NCBI RefSeq assembly: GCF_027409185.1
Contig: NC_084469.1
Span: 30,122,293 to 30,186,292 of the forward strand
Direction of reading: 5' to 3'
Length of the DNA stretch: 64,000 nucleotides
Source: Cynocephalus volans
Taxonomy: Eukaryota > Chordata > Mammalia > Dermoptera > Cynocephalidae
Both the position numbers and the translations under genes were made by a program. Positions 1 to 11,157 of this stretch are shown here, piece by piece. The notes beneath the pieces were generated by a model. It saw nothing but the letters and a program-made list of their open reading frames with translations, was not told the origin of the DNA and did not search any database. Positions within the stretch are counted from its first letter, which is position 1. Each line of letters starts with the position of its first letter.

Positions 1-194
1 CCTGTGAACACACACACACACACAATCAAACTTCAGTAGGTGGCGAGAACTTGGGACTGAGTAACCAATTCGCAACTACTCTTCCTAATCCTGTTCTCAT
101 GGACAAGAGCTCAAGGAAAAGCACGATCAGAAAGGGAAGATCCTCTCTTCCTCTCTGTCTCTGTTTTGTGTATCTGATTTTGAGACGTCAGTCC

Positions 195-365
195 TGGAGT
201 TAAGTCCAGGATTGAGACCTAGTTTTGCTACGATCTCTCTGTATGACTTTTGGCAATTCAATTTACCATTTTTTAAATCTGATCAAATGACAAAAGAATT
301 CTACTTACCCCTTGGGTGTTTTGTGAGAGTCAAAGGAGATAATGTGTGTAGTGCAGTTGCCGGCT
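195..365 (+). repeat. MIR SINE
   Basis: The order of tracts is that of MIR: a 'tagttttgc' start, a 'tgacttttggcaattcaattta' middle, then 'gtcaaaggagataatgtgtgtagtgc'. The same MIR recurs at about 18,846 and 50,085 as part of the duplicated blocks. Confidence 0.75.
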
Positions 366-1724
366 ATCTATCCCTGATGTTGCTGCCATGAAGACTTTCT
401 TCTCCAACATCCACAGCCCAGGGGAGTCAGCTTGGATCTTATCGAAAATGGTCCTCTTCCTACGGCCTTCCCTCTTCCTTTACAAATGGGAAGTTTACAG
501 CCAGCTGGTCTAGTACCTGGTAGCATTCCTTTTTGGGGGCAGACATGCTGGGAACAGGTTCCTATTCCCCTATTGCTAAGGCAGAAGAGAGACAGTATTG
601 GGATGCTTTGTAAGCAGGAGCCCCAAGTTTCCTGACTGGGGAGCAGAAAGGGCAAAAGGGGGTATCGTGGATGGAGCTGAGAGATGAGTCCAGGTTCCTC
701 CTCAAGACAGCAGAGTGGGTGGCAGCATAAAGAAAACTTGGAATTATTCACCAGGTTATAAAGTGTCCTGAAACATGATTCCCTCAGGTCTTTATTCAGG
801 CCAAAGTCAGAGTAATTGTTGAGACTCATTGTCCTACTCCTTCAGCTATGCCCTGAGGGGACACGGTACCTCTCATGAGTTGTCTATCCCAGCAGGACAG
901 TTCAGCGAGAGCGTTTCCTGGACAGTGTGTCTCCAGGGTGGGAGCTCTGGGCTGACCGATTTCATCCTCTTTGCTGGAAGGCGGGCCCTTCTGTGCTGTT
1001 CAGCACAAACTGGGAAGCATCCCTTGGGACATGCAAGGACGATGGTACAATGGAGCTCCTGATCTGTCTTCAAGCCCACACTGAAGCCTTTCGGGTTTTA
1101 AGTGTGACAAAGAAGAATTATAGTTGATCTTTTTCCTAGGATTTGACTTGAAGAGTGTTAGGGTGGGATTTATACTTTCCTTTATGTAGCATGCTGATGG
1201 TAGGTCTCCCAATTTTTTAGATTCTAAGACATGAAAATGGTGTAGATGTTCTCTAGTCCACTTTTTATTTTTATTTTATTGTATTTCTGACTGTGTATAT
1301 GTTTATTTTATTATTAACATTTATCTTTAATTCTCGGCTGCTGTTTCAATACACTGAGGTAGCCATATTTTCTAAATCAAAAATACATATAAATATCTGG
1401 AATCTTTTTTTTAAGTTTGGACTTGTGAGTGTGAAGGCAGTTGCAATATTCTAAAATTTAAATCAGAATTTATCGTGTTTCATCATCTTTACCGAAAACA
1501 ATAAAATTACATAGCCCTTGGATTTGTCTAGAGATATATATATGCTTGTCATACTTTTTGAAGCATGAGGGTACTTCGAAAGTTCATGGAAAACTAGAAT
1601 TAAAAGATACTATTCTAGTCCACTCTATGGTTCACTTTTAACAACAGCTCTTATTAGTGCTCATGACTCTGTGATTTAGTGCCTCCTGTGAGAAGAGGTC
1701 ACTACCTGCTGGAGAGGGTGATGA

Positions 1725-1962
1725 TGCAGCCTATGAGCTCTGGGTCGGTGAGTCCTGGATCTGCCACTTATCGGCTGTAACTGACCTTGGACAGTTATTT
1801 AACTCACTCATTTGTAAAATAGGAATAATAATGAAAATAATAGCAACCGTGACCTCCTCATAAAGTTGTTACGAGGATCCAGTGAATTAATATCCAAAAA
1901 TCCTTAAAACTGAGCCTGGCACATAGCACATAGTAAAGGTTAACTGCTATTTTTCTAACACC
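1725..1962 (+). repeat. MIR SINE
   Basis: A well preserved MIR core is visible: 'gagtcctggatctgccactta', 'ctcactcatttgtaaaatag', 'gagcctggcacatagcacat' and 'agtaaaggtt'. Copies of the same insertion lie at about 20,370 and 51,280, so it predates all duplications in the window. Confidence 0.88.
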
Positions 1963-2196
1963 TACACTAGTCATGGAATTGCTGGGCAACTCTTACAATT
2001 CTTCAGACTCTGCACATGGCAGGTGTTAACACCACTTCTTTTGAATTGCATTTTCCTCTAGATATGTTTCAGGTCACACCACCCGATTGCTCTGTTCCTA
2101 ATTGCCCTGTGTTCAGATCATGCTCCAGGATCCAGGACACGGATTTCCCAGACATAGATACAAAGATATCCCCCGATAAGTATCTTCTTCCTAGTA

Positions 2197-2690
2197 CACC
2201 GGTCCCCCCCCTTATCCGAGGTTTTGCTTTCCATGGTTTCAGTTACCCACGATCCATTGTGGTCCAAACTATTCAATTGAAAATTCCAGAAAAAGACAAT
2301 TCATAAGTTTTAAATTGCTTGCTATTCTGAACAGCATGATGAAATCTCACATTGTCCCATTCTGTCCCTTTGTCCAGCCTATCCACACTCCACCCATTCC
2401 TCACTTAGTTGACCGTTTGGTTAACAGAATGACTGTCATGGAATCGCAGTGCTGTGTTCAGGTAACCCTTACTTAACAATGACTCCCAAGTGCAACAGTA
2501 GCGATGCTGGCATTTCAGGTATGCCAGAGAGAAACCATAAAGTGCTTCCATTAAGTCAAAAGATGAAAGTTATCATAGATGTGTATATAAGGAAAAAACA
2601 TAGTATGTATAGGGTTCAGTACTATCCAAGATTTCAGGTGTCCTTGGGGGTCTTGGAACATATCCCTCGTGGGTAGGAAGGGACTACTCT
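2197..2690 (+). mobile_element. Tigger-type DNA transposon, internally deleted (alpha copy)
   Basis: The left end (CACCGGTCCCCCCCCTTATC, preceded by TA) and the right end (GGTAGGAAGGGACTACT) are inverted versions of a Tigger terminal repeat. Inside, codons from 2,479 to about 2,580 read MTPKCNSSDAGISGMPERNH and onward. This is the start of a pogo/Tigger transposase with its CENP-B-like N-terminus. The frame is then cut short and runs into the right terminal region, so most of the transposase is missing. The element is absent from block gamma at about 51,750. Confidence 0.8.
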
Positions 2691-2989
2691 GATCACATTC
2701 AGCTCTTGGGGTCCTTCAATATTTCCATGTTTTATTTACTAGATACCCATTAAAGGGAAGACATTGTGCAACGGAATAGAAGAGATTAATAAGACAATGT
2801 TGCTTTAACCTCAAATACTTGCAAATATTTTCTATAAACAGTGATACAGCTTTCATTGGCTTATGAAAGAAATCTTGACCATCCCTCTTCCTCCATAAAC
2901 AAAGAAATGTTGCGGGTTTTCTTTAGATGAGAGAGGCTAAATTTAATTGCCAGCTGGAAAATTCAGAGTTGGTTAATTTCCTTCTCATT

Positions 2990-5325
2990 GAATGCCTTTT
3001 TTTTGACAGCTTTTTAAAATTGAAACATAATTGATTATATATATTTGTGGGGTACAGATTTGAATAGGTGGTGTACAATAGGTGGTGTACAATAGGTGGT
3101 GATCAAATCAGGATAATTAGCATACTCAAAATGTAATCTATCTTTGTGACTCTTAACTAATTTCTCCCTGACCTCCTCTCCTCCTTTCCCACCTCCAATA
3201 ACCACAGTTCTGTTCTTTTTTTTTTTTGTGAAAGTTCAATGTATTATTATGATCGTTTCTTTCTTTCTCTTTCTATTTTTCTTTGTTTCTTTCTTTTTCT
3301 GCTCCCATTTATCAGTTGATGAAATGTGGTATTTCTCTTTCTGTGCCTGGTTTATTTCACTTAACATAATCTTCTCTAAGTTCATCCATGACATGCGAAT
3401 GGCAGAATTTCATTCTTTTTTATGGCAGAGGAGTATTCCATTGAGTATATGTGCCACATTTTCCTTATCTGGTCATCTGTCCATGCACATTTTGGTTGGT
3501 TCCAACTCATAGCTATGGTAAAAAGAGCTGCAATAAACATGGGCATGCAGGTATCCCTTCGACACAGAGATTTACATTCCTTAGTGTATATAGCAAGCAG
3601 TGGGATTGCTGGATTGTTTGGCAGTTCTGTCAGTAGTCGTTTATGGAAACTCCATACTGTTTTCCATAATGACTGCACCAATTTCCTGTCTCACCAGCAG
3701 TGTAGGAAGTTCCCCTTTCTCCACATCCTCTCCAGCGTTTGTTATTCTCTGTCTTTTTGATAATAGCCAGTCCAACTGGGGTGAGATGATACTCAAAGTG
3801 ATTTTGATTTGCATTTCCCTGATGCTGAGTGATGTTGAGCATTTTTGTCATGTGTCTGTTGGCCCTTTGCAAATCTTCCTTTGAAATATGTCTATTCAGC
3901 TCCTTTGCTCATTTTTTAATTGGATTACTTACTTTCTTACTGTTGAGTTTGAGTTCTTTGTATATTCTAGATATCAATCGCTTGTTGGATGCATAGTTTG
4001 CAGATATTTTCTCCCATTCCATAGGTTGTCTTTTCACTCTGTTAATTGTTTCTTTTGCTTTGCAAATGCTTTCTAGTTTGAGAAAATCCCATTTTATTTC
4101 TCCTTTTTTTTGCCTGTGCTTTTGGGGTCTTTTTCATGAAGTCTTTGCCCAGTCCTACATACTGAAGTGTTTCTCCTATGTTTCCTTTTAGGAGTTTTAT
4201 AGTTTCAGGTCTTCTATCTAAGTATTTAATCCATTTTGAGTTGAATTTGGTATATGGCTAGAGGTACAGTTCTGTTTTCATTTTTCTGCATATGGATGTC
4301 CAGTTTTCCTAGCTCCATTTATTGAAAAGGCAGTCTATTCCCCGATGTATGTTCTTGTTGCCTTGTCAAAGATCAGTTGAATGTAAGTATGTGGTTTGAT
4401 TTCTGGGTTTCGTATTCTGTTCTATTGGTCCAAGTGTCTGTTTTGATGCCAGTACCATGCTGTTTTGTTCACAATAGCTTTGTAGTATAGTTTGAAGTCA
4501 GGTAGTTTCGTGCCTCCAGCTTTATATATCTTTTGCTTGAAATTGCTTTGGCTATTTGGGGTCTTTTGTTGTTCGATATAAATGCTAGGGTTGTTTTTTC
4601 TATTTCTGTGAAGAATGTCATTGGTATTTGATGGGGATTGCATTTGATTTGCAGATTGCTTTGGGTAGTGTGGACAATTTCACTACATTGATTCTCCTAA
4701 TCCATGAACAAGGAATATTTTTCCATCTTTTTGTGTCCTCTTTAATTTCTTTCAACAGCAATTTGTAGTTCTTGTTGTAGAGATCTTTCGCCTCCTTGGT
4801 TAAATTGATTCTTCGGTGGTTTTCTTTTTGATGACTCTTGTTAATGGGTTTGCTTTTTTGATTTCTCTTTCTCCTAGTTTGTTATTGGAGTATAAAAATG
4901 CTACTGATTTTTGTGTGTTGATTTTGCATCCTGTAACTTTACTGAAATCATTTATCAACCCTCGGAATTTTTTTTGTAGCATCTTTAGGTTTTTGTATAT
5001 GTAGGATCATGTTATTTGCAAACAGGAACATTTTGACTTCATCTTTTCTAATCTGGATGCTCCTTATTTCCTTCTCTTGCCTGATTGCTCTGGGTAGTAC
5101 TTCCAATACTATGTTAAATAGTAGTGGTGAGATTGGGCATCATTGATATTGGCAGTGGGTTTGTCATAGATAGAATTTATTGTGTTGAGATACTTTCCTT
5201 CTATATCTAATTTGCTAAGAGTCTTTATCATGAAGGGATGTTGAATTTTGTCAAATGCTTTTTCTGTGTCTATTGAGATGATCATGTGGTTTTTGTCCTT
5301 GATTTTGTCGATGTTTTGTATCATG
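2990..5325 (-). mobile_element. L1 3' UTR and ORF2 C-terminal region, broken
   Basis: Read on the minus strand, the element has an A-rich 3' end near 3,000, a 3' UTR to about 3,360, and ORF2 fragments rightwards. The hallmark C-terminal ORF2 phrase [20 protein letters not shown] is encoded near 3,400-3,480 with [13 protein letters not shown] beside it. Reverse-transcriptase pieces (such as [14 protein letters not shown]) lie at 5,109-5,324. Frames are interrupted repeatedly. The part right of about 4,070 is only distantly related to its counterpart in the other arm. A further L1 3' end begins at about 5,325. Confidence 0.93.
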
Positions 5326-7750
5326 TTAATTTATTTTAATTGTAACGTAGTTGATTGTACACTTCTGTGGGGTACAGAGTTGAATATCATTAGCTGTGTG
5401 CAATATGTGATGCTCAAATTAAGATAATTAGTACATTCGACATTATACAATGTAATTATGTTTCATGGCCCTTTTACAATTCCTCCCTCACCTCCCCGCC
5501 CTTTCCCCTTTCCCACCTCAGGTAACCTCAGTTCTGTTCTCTCCTTTTGAGAGTTCAACATATTGTTGTGATTGTTGTGTCTTTCTTTCTTTCTTTCTTT
5601 TTAAAATTAATTTGTTCATTTTTTGGATCTCACTTGTGAGTGAGGACATGTGGTTTTTCTTTCTGTGCCTGGCTTCTTGAAATAAACATAATTTTCTCTA
5701 AGTTCATCCATGTGCTGCAAATGGCACTATTTCATTTTCTTTTTGATGGCCAAGTAGTATTCCATTTATACTAAGGATTTAAGTGGTTTAATCACCACCT
5801 TTACAATGTTGGAGTGCTCTGAGATTGTGTGTGTACTTTTTAAAAAAATGAGTTATGCACCTTCATATGTTTTCTTGCTACTCTTTAATGTCATCTTCTT
5901 TCAGACTAAATTGCTACGTTTAGAATTTCTTGTACGGCAAGTCTTGTGTTGATTACTTCCCTTAGCTTTTGTCTGTCTGGGAAAGACTTTATTTCTCCTT
6001 TATATTTGGAGGGTAGTTTTGCTGGATGCAGAATTTTTCGCTAGTTTTTACTGAGAAATCCACTGAGAGACATATTGGGGTTCTGTTGAATGTTGTGTGT
6101 TTCTTTTCTCCTGCTGCTTTCAGGATTCTTTTTTTGTCCTCTGTTTAATAATTTGATTATGATGCATCTTGGGTGTTCCTCTTTGGATTGAATTTGGTTG
6201 GAAACCTCTGAAGTTCCTGGGTCTGGATGCTGTCATCTTCCTCCATCCTTTGGAAAATTTCAGTCATTATATCCATGAATATGCTTTCTAAGTCTCTTCC
6301 TTTTTCATCTCCTTCAGATATGCCAGTGATGTGGAGGTTATTCCACTTGAGGGAGTCCGATAAGTGCTGTATTTGTGTTTCATTTTTTCTCATTCATTTT
6401 TCTTTTTGCTCCTCTGATTGGATAAGATCTAGTCTTCTGCATTCAAGCTCATTGATTCTTTCCTCTGTTTGATTGTCTGTTGTTGGAGTTTTCTATTGAG
6501 TTTTTCAGTTCAGATAATGTATTCTTTCTTTCTAGAAATTCTATTTGGTTTTTACAAATTTATTCTATTTCTTTGTCACATTTCTAAACCTGCCTCTGAA
6601 TTATTTTCCAAATATCATTTAATTTTCTATGTGTATTTTCTTCTGACTTCCTGAACATCCTTAAGGGGGGTATTCTGAATTCTCTGTCAGATGTTTCATA
6701 GATCTGCTATGCTTCTGGGTCAATTGCTGGTGTTTTGTTTTTTCCCTTTGTTGGTGACACATTTCTCTGCTCTTTCTCTGTCATTGTGTTTTTACATTGA
6801 TGCCTGGGCTTTTGGGGAGACTGCTGCCTCTGCTAGGTTTTATAGGTGTTCTTTGGTTGTGTTAGACCTTCACTGATTAATATCAGAGCTTGGAGGCTGG
6901 TCTAAGGTTTCTTATCCATTCTTTGGAGGATTAACACCTACCACCACCACTTAGACTCTGCAGTGAGACTAATGTGCTGTCCTGTGGTTAATTCCTGAAT
7001 TGGCGGAACTTCCAGTGGGGACCAGAATTTGAATTCTGTGCTTGAACTCAACTCTTGTTTTGCTCTTGATTCTCTAGGGAAGGCTTTGCATGCAGATAGA
7101 ATATTAGTTGTTGGCAGGAATCACTTCTGGGTCTGGGCTGTGTGGAAGTTCCAGCCCTGGACTGAGTCCTTCCTGTAGATTTCACCCCTTGTCGTTCTAT
7201 CCCCTGACTGATTTCCACTGTGACCAGGTGCCCATGCTGCACCAATGTTCTCCCAGTATGCCAGCCCTTGTCCTGCACTCCAACCTATTCCCATGGGGTA
7301 GGATGTGTGTGTGTCTCTCATGCTAACCTACCAGCCTTGGGTGGCTCCTTTCTCCAGTTGGCTGGCCCAGGGGGATCCTGCCTTGGGTCTTTATGGCTTG
7401 TGGGCTGGTATGGTGTGCTCTGAAACCCTCTACTCCCCTGAAGACTCCAAGCAGGTTCACATGAACGGTGCCAGTGTGGCCTTTTCTGGCTTCAATTTGT
7501 GTGAGACAGACACTCCCTGCACATTACCAGGCTTGCTCAGAAGTGGCCAGGGCCCAGAACAGTTGGCATTGTCTTCACATCCTCTCACCCTGGCCTCTTG
7601 TTCCTTTTTACAAACTCTGTGGACTTCTCCTCTTCACCCAGCTCCAGCAGTCCCAGGTTGTCAGTCTATGCTTTTCCATCATTCTAAATTGGTTTCTTGT
7701 GGGGAGGACCAATGCCGGGGATTGTCTGTTCTGCCATCTGGATGACATCA
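5325..7750 (-). mobile_element. L1 remnant: 3' end, ORF1 fragment and 5' UTR-like part
   Basis: An L1 3' UTR starts at about 5,325 ('tggggtacagagttgaata' on the plus strand) and continues to an ORF2 tail near 5,760, where the element is cut. From 5,860 the sequence matches the ORF1 region of other L1s here. A fragment at 6,157-6,393 (minus) encodes SLKWNNLHITGISEGDEKGR, typical of the RNA-binding part of ORF1p. The GC-richer 6,690-7,750 looks like 5' UTR. Most of ORF2 is missing, so this is either an internal deletion or two fused fragments. Confidence 0.8.
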
Positions 7751-8995
7751 GTCTTCTGTATCTTATCAAAATACCAACACTTAGTTTTGATTTTTCAACT
7801 TGATTTTGTGTTTTCTACTTCATTTCTCTCTGTTTTAGTCTTTGTTATTTCCTTCCTTCTGCTAACTTTGGGATTAGTTTTTCTTCTCTTTCTGGTTCTA
7901 ATTTCTTGGTGAGGTTATAAATTATGTTGTTAAAATATTTTTAAGTGTTCCTAGTTATCACTATAAACTTCCCTGTAAGTGCTGCTTTTGCTGCACCCTG
8001 TAAGTTTAGGTAGGTTGACATTCATTTTCATTGGTTTCAAGATACTTTCTAGTTTTCCATTTTTTCCTTTGACTCATGTTTGTTAAAAAGGGTGTTGTTA
8101 AATTTTCACACTTTTTTTTGGATTTTTCAATTTTCTTTCTACTATCAATTTCTAGTTTTATTCCATGGTGGTCAGTAAAGACACTTGGTATGATTTCAAT
8201 CTTCTTAAATTTGTCAAGACTTCTTTTGTGACCTCACATGTGATCTATCCTAGAGAATGGCCCATGTCTGCATGAAAAGAATGCATATTTTGCTGCTTTT
8301 GGGTGGAAAGTTTTGTACATGTCTCTTAGGTCCGCTTAGTCTATAGTGTTGTTCATGTTGTTTTATGTTGTTGATATTCTGTCTGGTTGTTCTATTCATT
8401 ATCAAAGTGGGATATTGAAATCTCCTACTTTTATTGTTTAGGTATTTCTCACTTCAGTTTTGTCAATGTTTGCTTTATATATTAGAGTGCTGAGAGTTAG
8501 GTGCATATATATTTCTAATTGTTATAATTTCCTGGTGGATTGACCCTTTTTATCATTCTATAATTTTCTTTTTGTGATCGTTTTGACAGTGAGTCTATTT
8601 AGCCTGATATAAAGATAGCCACGCCTGCTCTCTTTGGTTTCCACTTGCATGGACTATCTTTTTTCATCCCTTCTCTTTAAGCTTATCTGTATCCTTAAAT
8701 ATAATCTGAGTTTCTCCTAGACAGTATATCATTAGGTTGGCTTTTTTCTTTTCTTTTCTCTCCTTCCTTCCTTCCTTCCTTCCTTCCTTCCTTCCTTCCT
8801 TCCTTCCTTCCTTCCTTCCTTCCTTCCTTCCTTCCTTTCTTCCTTTCTTCCTTCTTTCCTTTCTTTTCTCTCTCTCTCTCTCTCTCTTTCTTTTTATTCA
8901 GCCACTGTTATGTCATTTGACTGGGGAGTGTAATACACTTATGTTTAAAGTAATTATTGGTAGGGAAGGACTCATTATTGCCAATTTGCTTATTT
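7750..8995 (-). mobile_element. L1 ORF2 N-terminal (endonuclease) region remnant
   Basis: The plus strand follows, in order, the same landmarks as 24,600-25,690 of the near full-length L1 ('tatcctagagaatggcccatg', then 'agcctgatataaagatag'). It is therefore antisense ORF2, from the endonuclease domain to the start of RT. It is heavily decayed and is interrupted by a long CT-rich microsatellite near its 5' side. Confidence 0.8.
8741..8893 (+). repeat. (TTCC)n / (CT)n microsatellite
   Basis: About 70 bp of near-perfect TTCC units is followed by TTTC variants and a CT run. It lies inside an antisense L1 ORF2 fragment. A long reading frame across it is only a consequence of the simple repeat. 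Confidence 0.97.
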
Positions 8996-9054
8996 TTTTG
9001 CCAGTTGAGTTCTTTTGTCTGTCTTTTCCTTTCTTGCTGTCTTCATTCTGTTTT

Positions 9055-9345
9055 TGTTTTTTAAAATTTTATTTAAATTGGCATATAAAATTGTATGTAT
9101 TATGTATAATGTGAAGTTTTGAAATATATATATTGTGAGATGGCAAAATCAGGCTAACTAGAATATGTATTATCTCAAAAAGTTATCATTTTTGTAGTGA
9201 GAACAGCTAAAATCTACTCTCAGCATTTTTCTAGAATACAGTATGTTGTTATTAACTATTGTCATCATGTTATAGAATTGATCTCTTGAACTTATCCATC
9301 CTATCTAACTAAACTTTGTCTCTTTTGACCAACATATTGTTAACA
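9055..9345 (-). mobile_element. Old L1 (L1MA-like) 3' UTR fragment
   Basis: Landmarks such as 'gtgagaacagctaaaatctac', 'tattaactattgtcatcatg' and 'cttttgaccaacat' match, in reverse, the 3' UTR of mammalian L1MA/L1P elements. No coding part is attached. Confidence 0.75.
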
Positions 9346-10045
9346 CCCGACTTCCTATTAGTATAGCATTATGGAGAACAGTATGGGGGTTCCTCAAACA
9401 ACTACAGATAGCACTACCAGATGATCCAGCAATCCCACTACTGGGGATATATCGAGAAAATTGGGAATCATCATGTTGAAGGGATACCTACACTCCTATG
9501 TTTATTGCAGCTCTATTTACAACAGCCAGGTGAAAGAATCTGAATGTCCATCAGTGGATGACTGGAGAAGGAAATTATTGTATACAAACAGAATGGAATA
9601 CTCCTCAGCCATAAAAAAGAATGAAATTCTGCCATTTGCAACAACATGGATGGGCCTGGAGAAAATTAGCCTAAGTGAACAACCCAGGTACAGAAAGATA
9701 AATACTGCATGTTCTCACTCATAACCAGGAGCTGAATCCATGAATAAACAAATAAACATTAAAGAGAGGCAGAGAAAGAGAAAGAGAGAAACAACAACCA
9801 CAGTAATATGTTGAACTTTCAGAAAGAGAGAAAAGAACCATGGTTACTAGTGGTGGAAAATGGGAGGGGAGAGTGAGAGGGAACGGTTTAACAAGAAATT
9901 GGTTAATGGACACAAAGCATGATTACATATTGTAATGATGAATAAGCTAATTATCCTGATCTAAGCATCACACATTGTACACAACTACTGAAAATCAACT
10001 TTGTACTCCACATGTATGTATAATAAATTATCTTAAAAAATTAAA
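9346..10045 (+). mobile_element. L1 3' end, sense orientation
   Basis: This is a plus-strand ORF2 tail with the phrase [20 protein letters not shown] near 9,590, followed by a 3' UTR and an A-rich end near 10,045. It is 5'-truncated and carries stops. It is one of few sense L1s in a region dominated by antisense copies. Confidence 0.9.
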
Positions 10046-10417
10046 AATAAAAGTAACTAGAGAAGTGCCCTTCCCCCCAAAATAAATAAAGGCAGTATAC
10101 TGAGGACTCAGATCTCCTAGGAATGAAAGTTTGAGTCACCCCACCAAGTGAGGACCAAGTGCCAGCTGTTTGCTAGCTCCTCTCAGAGATCTGAACATCA
10201 GATACGTGGTGCTCTCTCCTCTGTGTTCCTCAGTTCTGGTTAACACCACACTTCCCCTTTGTTTCGTTGTCCTAAGGGATGTATCTTCTTCCTGCAGTTA
10301 ATATGTCTGGGTGACCTGAACATTCATCTTTTCACTCCTTTAGTTTCTTTCAGTATACACCTATGCAGCTAATTCCCTGTATTAAATCTCCGTTTGAAAA
10401 TACTGGATGCAATTTCT

Positions 10418-10503
10418 TTCTTTCATTTTTTTTGGTTTCTGGCCAGTGTGGGGATCCAAACCCTTGACCATGGTGTTTCAAGGGTGTTCTGTAACCACCT
10501 GGG
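10418..10503 (-). mobile_element. tRNA-derived SINE (CYN-like)
   Basis: Read on the minus strand it has a B box (GGGTTTGGATCC) after a CACCATGGTCAA tract and ends in AAAAAAAATGAAAGAAAG. A direct repeat TGCAATTTCT at 10,408-10,417 and 10,504-10,513 flanks it, as expected of a target-site duplication. The 5' part with the A box is degraded. Confidence 0.78.
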
Positions 10504-10782
10504 TGCAATTTCTGTTTCCCGAATGGATCTTAACTGACCCTAACTGACATACCAGCTCTATAATGCATGGAAAATAATGTCCAGTCTTATTATGTCTAAT
10601 CATTATCATATTATATTTCAGAGACTAATATTTTTGCACATTTATTCTGCTCTCCACCAACATTTATTTGATCGTTTTATATGACCAAGATAGTGATGGC
10701 AGGTAACGTGTTAACACAGCTTTTATCATGAGAGACTTACAAGTATAGTAGGGGAGACTAACCATGATAGTCCAGTGAAAAT

Positions 10783-10970
10783 TTACATTTAATAGTGATT
10801 TATAGCTTTCAAAGCATGAGTTATTTGTGATCCACACACCCTGTGACAGATAAGCAGATACGATTTTTCCTAATATGTGATTGCTGAGGCTCAGACTTGC
10901 TCAACATTGCTAGACAGTAGAACAGCCGGGACACAAACTTAATATTCTTGTGCTGGCACTCTGTCAAAAC
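10783..10970 (-). repeat. MIR-family-like remnant
   Basis: The plus strand shows the reverse of MIR-type landmarks: 'ctttcaaagcatgag', 'ttgctgaggctcagacttgctcaac', 'acagccgggacacaaac' and 'gtgctggcactctg'. The paralogous copy is at 41,085-41,225. It lies 3' of the OR gene. On the minus strand it contains an ATTAAA near 10,790 that could serve as a poly(A) signal, but this is weak. Confidence 0.5.
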
Positions 10971-11157
10971 AGCAGAAAGATGTACAAAGTAATAATTTTA
11001 ATAAGAGGTCTCATTTAACTGTTACCAGATTTCTGGAAGGGGAATTTTTGGCTGGAAAGACCAACAGCAACTTCTTGGAGGGTGATAACATTGAAGCTGC
11101 ATTTCCAAGTGCATTCTAATTGGAAACATCACCATCCAATGTATGTCCTCACATTGG

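Larger units (their letters stand above)
1..4070. repeat. Young segmental duplication, left arm (copy alpha)
   Basis: This stretch matches 18,642-22,710 almost base for base, with an offset of 18,640-18,648 that drifts with small indels. A by-eye count over the first 1.1 kb gives roughly 18 differences, or about 98% identity. It includes two MIRs, a Tigger MITE and the 3' end of an L1, all at matching positions. Identity drops to about 90% after roughly 4,070, inside the L1. The left end runs off the window, so the true length of the arm is unknown. Confidence 0.93.

Noticed and set aside
8737-9114. A 125-codon frame with repeated FLPS units.
   Set aside because: This is a translation of the TTCC microsatellite running into antisense L1.
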